From Chloroflexota bacterium (lineage in GTDB: Bacteria; Chloroflexota; UBA6077; FW602-bin22), in assembly GCA_004297775.1 (NCBI GenBank), contig SCUE01000027.1, positions 62,001 through 126,000 on the forward strand: a stretch of DNA of 64,000 nucleotides, written 5' to 3'. The notes under the pieces are model-generated. The model did no database searches. It saw nothing but the letters and a program-made list of their open reading frames with translations, and was not told the origin of the DNA. The translations under genes and the position numbers were made by a program. Below, piece after piece: positions 60,312-64,000 of the stretch (position 1 is the stretch's first letter; every line of letters starts with the position of its first letter).

Positions 60312-61780
60312 AGAACGCACTCGTCATCATCGCCGGCCGAGTCCTCCAGGGCATTGCCGGATTCGTGATCTTGCGAGCTCTAACGTCGATGATCCCCGCG
60401 ACTGAAGTCGGACGTTTCTACCTCATCGTCTCGCTCGTCACCGGCGCGACCTGGATCGCGATTGCGCCGGTTTCTTCGTACGTTGCGCGACTCGTTACCG
60501 ATTGGAACGCGGCCGGAACTGCCCGCCGGCAGTTGACCCGCTACGGCCTGTATGTCGTCGCCGCGGCCACCGTCGGCGCGTTCGTGGCTCTGGCCGCCGA
60601 TCAACTGCAGCGCTCCGGCGCAAACGTTGCGCCGGTGATCATGATCGTCCTCGGGCTCGGCACGATCGGCATCGGGGCGCTTTCCACCAGCGCCTGCAAC
60701 TTGCTGAACATTCTTGGATCGCCAGTTCGATTCGTTGCCTTTACGAACGTGGGCATGTGGCTCGGATTGGGAACGTCAGCGCTTCTCGTCACAAGTGTCG
60801 GACGTTCGGCCGAATGGTGGCTGGCCGGGCAGATCGCGGGGCAGATGATCGCTCTGGTCCTGGCGGGCATTTCGCTTCCGCGCGCGATGCGCGTGACACG
60901 TATGACCGTCCCCGCGGCGTCGGCGCCGGGATTCGACGCCAGACCGCTGTTCAGTTTCGCCGCCCCGGTCGCGATTGGATCCGGGTTAGCCTGGGTACAG
61001 TGGCAGTCATACCGGATCGTCGTTGTCGATACGCTGGGGCCAGAGCAGCTTGCGCAGATCGCGGCCAGTTACGCGGTCGTAGCCGGAATCATCGGCGCCT
61101 TCGAAGCGATCTTCAGCCAGTACGCCCAGCCAATCCTCTTTCGCGCCGTCGCGGGGCGGGCTCCGGCGGAGCGCGCCGCGGCATGGAATCGTTATGCGTC
61201 GGCCTGCGTACCTCTGGTACTTCTGGTCGGTGGCGCGGCGGCGCTCGCCGGCCCATATGTCGCTCAGGTCAGCCTGGCGTCGCACTACCGATCGACCGTC
61301 ACCGTCATCGCGGGCTGGGCAGCGCTCGCGGAATCGCTCAGGATTCTCGGTGGCCTCTACCAGGCCGGAGCGATCGTTCAGCTAACGACACGCCAGACTG
61401 TCGTGCCCGGCGTGCTGGCCGCGGCAACGAGTCTCATGTCGATCATCGTGTTTTCGCCGTACGATCCAATTGCTGGGACCGCCGGTGGACTTGCGCTCGG
61501 GGCACTCGTCTACTTGCTCATTTCGCACTGGATCTTCAAGACCAATCTGGCAACGCGTTTTCCCTGGCGCGACATCGCCCGGGCCGCGGCAATGTTTGCC
61601 GGACTCTTCGCCGCACACGCGATCGTTCGCGCGATTGTTGCCAACGAAGGCTTGCTCCAATCAATGGTCTTGTTGGCCGGGATAGTCCTGTATACGGTTG
61701 CATCAATCGTTCTTCTGACAGGCGGCATTGGCAACGCGATGGCCCTTTCCCGCGCAATTCGCGGACGGATCGCTCGTTGA
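60308..61780 (+). CDS. Polysaccharide flippase (Wzx/MurJ-like MOP superfamily)
   Basis: A 490-residue membrane protein with about 12-14 hydrophobic segments spread along its length, without catalytic motifs. The N-terminus VIIAGRVLQGIAGFVILRALTSM and the pattern of paired helices fit the polysaccharide biosynthesis branch of the MOP exporters. It would flip the undecaprenyl-linked repeat unit across the membrane. The GTG start overlaps the glycosyltransferase stop (GTGA). No Wzy polymerase is visible in the window. Confidence 0.85.
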   Translation: MKNALVIIAGRVLQGIAGFVILRALTSMIPATEVGRFYLIVSLVTGATWIAIAPVSSYVARLVTDWNAAGTARRQLTRYGLYVVAAATVGAFVALAADQLQRSGANVAPVIMIVLGLGTIGIGALSTSACNLLNILGSPVRFVAFTNVGMWLGLGTSALLVTSVGRSAEWWLAGQIAGQMIALVLAGISLPRAMRVTRMTVPAASAPGFDARPLFSFAAPVAIGSGLAWVQWQSYRIVVVDTLGPEQLAQIAASYAVVAGIIGAFEAIFSQYAQPILFRAVAGRAPAERAAAWNRYASACVPLVLLVGGAAALAGPYVAQVSLASHYRSTVTVIAGWAALAESLRILGGLYQAGAIVQLTTRQTVVPGVLAAATSLMSIIVFSPYDPIAGTAGGLALGALVYLLISHWIFKTNLATRFPWRDIARAAAMFAGLFAAHAIVRAIVANEGLLQSMVLLAGIVLYTVASIVLLTGGIGNAMALSRAIRGRIAR

Positions 61781-62385
61781 GCGCACTGGCCGGCACGTTG
61801 GTTCGCCTTGCCTTCAAGGGCGCGCGCGTAGTGCCCCGAATCCACGACCTGCTCGGTTATGCCGCGACACGCACCCGTCTTCGCTTGGTCGCGGCCGATG
61901 CGGTCGTGTCGTGGCCTTGCACACTACTTGCACCGGAGAACATCCGAATCGGGCCGAACACCTCGATCAACTCTGGCGCGTGGTTGGACGGCCAGGGCGG
62001 CATCACGATCGGCGCAAACTGTGTCGCTTCGCATGAACTGCTGGTGATCTCCACGAACCACAACATCGACGCTCCGACCGCGTTGCCATGGGATGACCGC
62101 CTGGACTTCCGTCCGGTCACGATCGGCGACAACGTATGGCTGGGCGCGCGCGTCACGATACTTCCGGGCACGACGATCGGAGACGGTGCAATCATCGGAG
62201 CTGGGAGCCTCGTGAACGGATCGATTCCGGCCCTCGCGATCGCGGCGGGTAACCCGGCTCGGGTCATTCGATCGCGGGACGTGGCAGAGTACGAGACGCT
62301 GGTTCGAACCAATCGCATTCGGCTGATGAATCGCGACCGCCTCCTTCTGGGTATCAATCGCTTCGTGGAGCGCTTCTGTCAATGA
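61777..62385 (+). CDS. Hexapeptide-repeat acyltransferase
   Basis: A 202-residue left-handed beta-helix acyltransferase of the WbbJ/NodL/maltose-O-acetyltransferase type: LAPENIRIGPNTSINSGAWLDG and GGITIGANC repeats, the catalytic-type His in VISTNHNIDAPT, VTIGDNVWLGARVTILPGTTIGDGAIIGAGSLV, and GNPARVIRSRD. It probably O-acetylates a sugar of the glycan. TTG 61777 overlaps the flippase stop as TTGA, and the end overlaps the next gene as ATGA. Confidence 0.9.
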   Translation: MSALAGTLVRLAFKGARVVPRIHDLLGYAATRTRLRLVAADAVVSWPCTLLAPENIRIGPNTSINSGAWLDGQGGITIGANCVASHELLVISTNHNIDAPTALPWDDRLDFRPVTIGDNVWLGARVTILPGTTIGDGAIIGAGSLVNGSIPALAIAAGNPARVIRSRDVAEYETLVRTNRIRLMNRDRLLLGINRFVERFCQ

Positions 62386-64000
62386 ACGTCCTTGGCATTC
62401 ACTTTGGCCATAACGCGACCGTGGCGCTCCTCACTGACGGGCGCATCGTCTTCTGCGAGAGCGAGGAACGCGCGGCGCGCATCAAGAACTTCACGGGCTA
62501 TCCGCGCCGAGTTCTCGATCACATCTTCACCGCGCTCGCGCCGCGCGCCGATATCGATCTGGTGGTCCTCTCCGGATCGACCGGTCTGAGCTACGCGTAT
62601 TTGCGCGCCCAGAAGTCCGAACACCAGCCGATGATGCCGTTTCAACCGCATACTGCCCGGGGTCGCCTGCACCCGCTGTACCAGGTGAGCCCGTGGGCGT
62701 ACCACACGCTGCGCGAGCGCATTCGCGACCGACGTCGCGCGCCACTCCTTGATCTCAACGGACCGTGGCTCTCCGAGGCACGCGACGATTTCGCGCGCCG
62801 CCTCGGCATTGGCGCCGAGAAAATCGCATTCTGCGATCACCATGACTGCCACGTCCACGCGACCTGCTTCAACGTCTCTCCGACCGAGCCTCGTCTGATT
62901 TTCACGATCGATGGCGAAGGCGATGGCGTCTCGGCAACCGTCAGCCAGTACTCAGCCGGAAGATTGCGTCGCCTGCAAACCGTGCCGACCCGCGATTCGC
63001 TCGGATACCTGTTCGCCGAAGTGACAGGGCTGCTCGGGATGAAGCCGAACGAAGATGAATTCAAGGTCATGGGCCTGGCGCCGTACTCGAAGGTGTCGAA
63101 TGCTGAGCGCGTGCGAGACCGCCTGGCGGCCCTGCTGCGGCTCAATCGTGACGACGCTTTTCAAGCCGCCATCCCAATGCCGGATGTGCGCCAGCACCTG
63201 ATCGACCACTATTCCTTCGAGCGCTTCGATCATCTGGCCGCCGGCATCCAGATGCTGACCGAGGACCTGACCGCCGAATGGGTGAAGCGATGGATCGCGC
63301 GGACCGGAATCCACAAGATCAGCCTGGCCGGCGGCGTCTTCATGAATGTCAAAGCCAGCCAGCGCATCGCGGCGCTGCCGGAGGTCGAAGAGGTTTACGT
63401 CCAGCCGTCGGCCGGCGACGAGTCGAACGCCATTGGCGCGTGCTTCCACGGCTACCGAACGCTTGTATTGGACGCGGAGTTCCGGCCCGTTCCGATTTCT
63501 GACCTCTACCTCGGTCGCGAATTCGACGATGCGAGTGCCGAGGAAGCGCTACGCGCGGGAGGATTCGACACGAAGTTCGACGTACGCCGACCCGACGATC
63601 TGGAAGACGCGGTCGCGTCACTCCTGGCGGTCGGGGAGGTCGTTGCGCGATGTTGCGGCCGAATGGAATGGGGCGCGCGCGCACTCGGCAATCGCTCGAT
63701 CCTCGCTCATCCGTCGTCGCGCGAAACGGTGAAGGTGATCAACGAGGCGATCAAGAATCGCGACTTCTGGATGCCGTTCGCGCCCAGCATCCTGGACAGC
63801 GACATGGATCGCTACGTCGTCAACCCGAAGGGTGTCGCCTCGCCACACATGACGATGACGTTCGAATCGACACCGCTGGCGCGCCAGCACATCGCGGCCG
63901 CGATCCACCCGTACGACGGCACGCTTCGCAGTCAGTGCGTCACCGAGTCGATCAATCCGGCCTACCACCGCCTCATCCGATTCTTCAAGGAAAAGACCGG
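62382..64000 (+). CDS. Carbamoyltransferase, NodU/TobZ family (3' end outside window)
   Basis: Translation from ATG 62382 is open for 539 codons to the window edge. The N-terminal YrdC-independent kinase-like fold shows LGIHFGHNATVALLTDGRI, SEERAARIKNF, the metal motif FCDHHDCHVHATC, FTIDGEGDGVSATV, MGLAPYSKV and SLAGGVFMNVKASQRI. The C-terminal part has GRMEWGARALGNRSILAHP and FWMPFAPSIL. These enzymes transfer a carbamoyl group from carbamoyl phosphate to a sugar hydroxyl through carbamoyl-AMP. It would decorate the glycan or a nucleotide sugar. Only the last few dozen residues should be missing. Confidence 0.93.
   Translation, partial: MNVLGIHFGHNATVALLTDGRIVFCESEERAARIKNFTGYPRRVLDHIFTALAPRADIDLVVLSGSTGLSYAYLRAQKSEHQPMMPFQPHTARGRLHPLYQVSPWAYHTLRERIRDRRRAPLLDLNGPWLSEARDDFARRLGIGAEKIAFCDHHDCHVHATCFNVSPTEPRLIFTIDGEGDGVSATVSQYSAGRLRRLQTVPTRDSLGYLFAEVTGLLGMKPNEDEFKVMGLAPYSKVSNAERVRDRLAALLRLNRDDAFQAAIPMPDVRQHLIDHYSFERFDHLAAGIQMLTEDLTAEWVKRWIARTGIHKISLAGGVFMNVKASQRIAALPEVEEVYVQPSAGDESNAIGACFHGYRTLVLDAEFRPVPISDLYLGREFDDASAEEALRAGGFDTKFDVRRPDDLEDAVASLLAVGEVVARCCGRMEWGARALGNRSILAHPSSRETVKVINEAIKNRDFWMPFAPSILDSDMDRYVVNPKGVASPHMTMTFESTPLARQHIAAAIHPYDGTLRSQCVTESINPAYHRLIRFFKEKT

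Noticed and set aside
1-64000. CRISPR arrays, tRNA or rRNA genes, prophage and replication origin
   Set aside because: I saw no regularly spaced repeats, no tRNA-like cloverleaf in the intergenic gaps, no rRNA sequence, no phage structural genes and no dnaA-box cluster.

Overview
The window is a high-GC bacterial chromosome segment. The gene content is a soil or thermophile-type monoderm: a selenocysteine formate dehydrogenase of the type seen in Actinomycetota and Chloroflexota, PimA-like glycolipid genes, a type I glutamine synthetase, many GTG/TTG starts and tightly overlapping genes. My best guess is Chloroflexota (Thermomicrobia-like) or a neighbouring lineage. This is inference from family resemblance; there is no rRNA gene in the window.

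Layout. 1-5301 is an accessory block: a partial minus-strand gene, a polymorphic toxin with its Imm8-type immunity gene, an IS256-family transposase remnant, an IS630-family element whose transposase needs a -1 frameshift, and an intact IS1182-family element abutting it and ending exactly on the stop codon of the next gene. 5298-14025 holds metabolic genes: a spermidine-synthase-like membrane protein broken by an in-frame TAA, an EamA transporter, an SDR, a cupin, an M24-like protein, an acyl-CoA ligase, a metallophosphoesterase and a GSA-aminomutase-like aminotransferase. 14022-18848 is a three-gene formate dehydrogenase operon; the catalytic subunit is read through a UGA as selenocysteine with a clear bacterial SECIS hairpin. 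A RES/Xre-type toxin-antitoxin pair (18898-20105) follows.

20226-41476 is core and sugar metabolism: ornithine cyclodeaminase family, IF-1, Dus, class II aldolase, epimerase, SDR, an M2/M3-like peptidase, a first sugar-nucleotide operon (27659-33860, with a GmhB-GmhA fusion and an MDR-Gfo/Idh fusion), an acetamidase-like gene, nitroreductase, glutamine synthetase, cytidylate kinase, PlsC, a DUF512 radical-SAM-like protein and GlmS. 41480-46408 is a translationally coupled glycolipid module (two GT4 enzymes, two LpxL-type acyltransferases, a PHP phosphoesterase) resembling phosphatidylinositol-mannoside synthesis.

46421-64000 is a surface-polysaccharide locus. The minus-strand arm (57996 down to 46421) encodes RfbH, a reductase, a TPP enzyme, heptose-7-phosphate kinase, transaldolase, Gfo/Idh oxidoreductase, SIS isomerase, the priming sugar transferase, a nucleotide-sugar dehydrogenase homologue without its catalytic cysteine, an SDR and a second zinc-ribbon epimerase. 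The plus-strand arm (58144 to the end) encodes two glycosyltransferases, a Wzx-type flippase, a hexapeptide acyltransferase and a carbamoyltransferase cut by the window edge. Together these suggest a glycan with heptose and a 3,6-dideoxy, possibly two-carbon-branched (yersiniose-like), sugar, decorated by acyl and carbamoyl groups.
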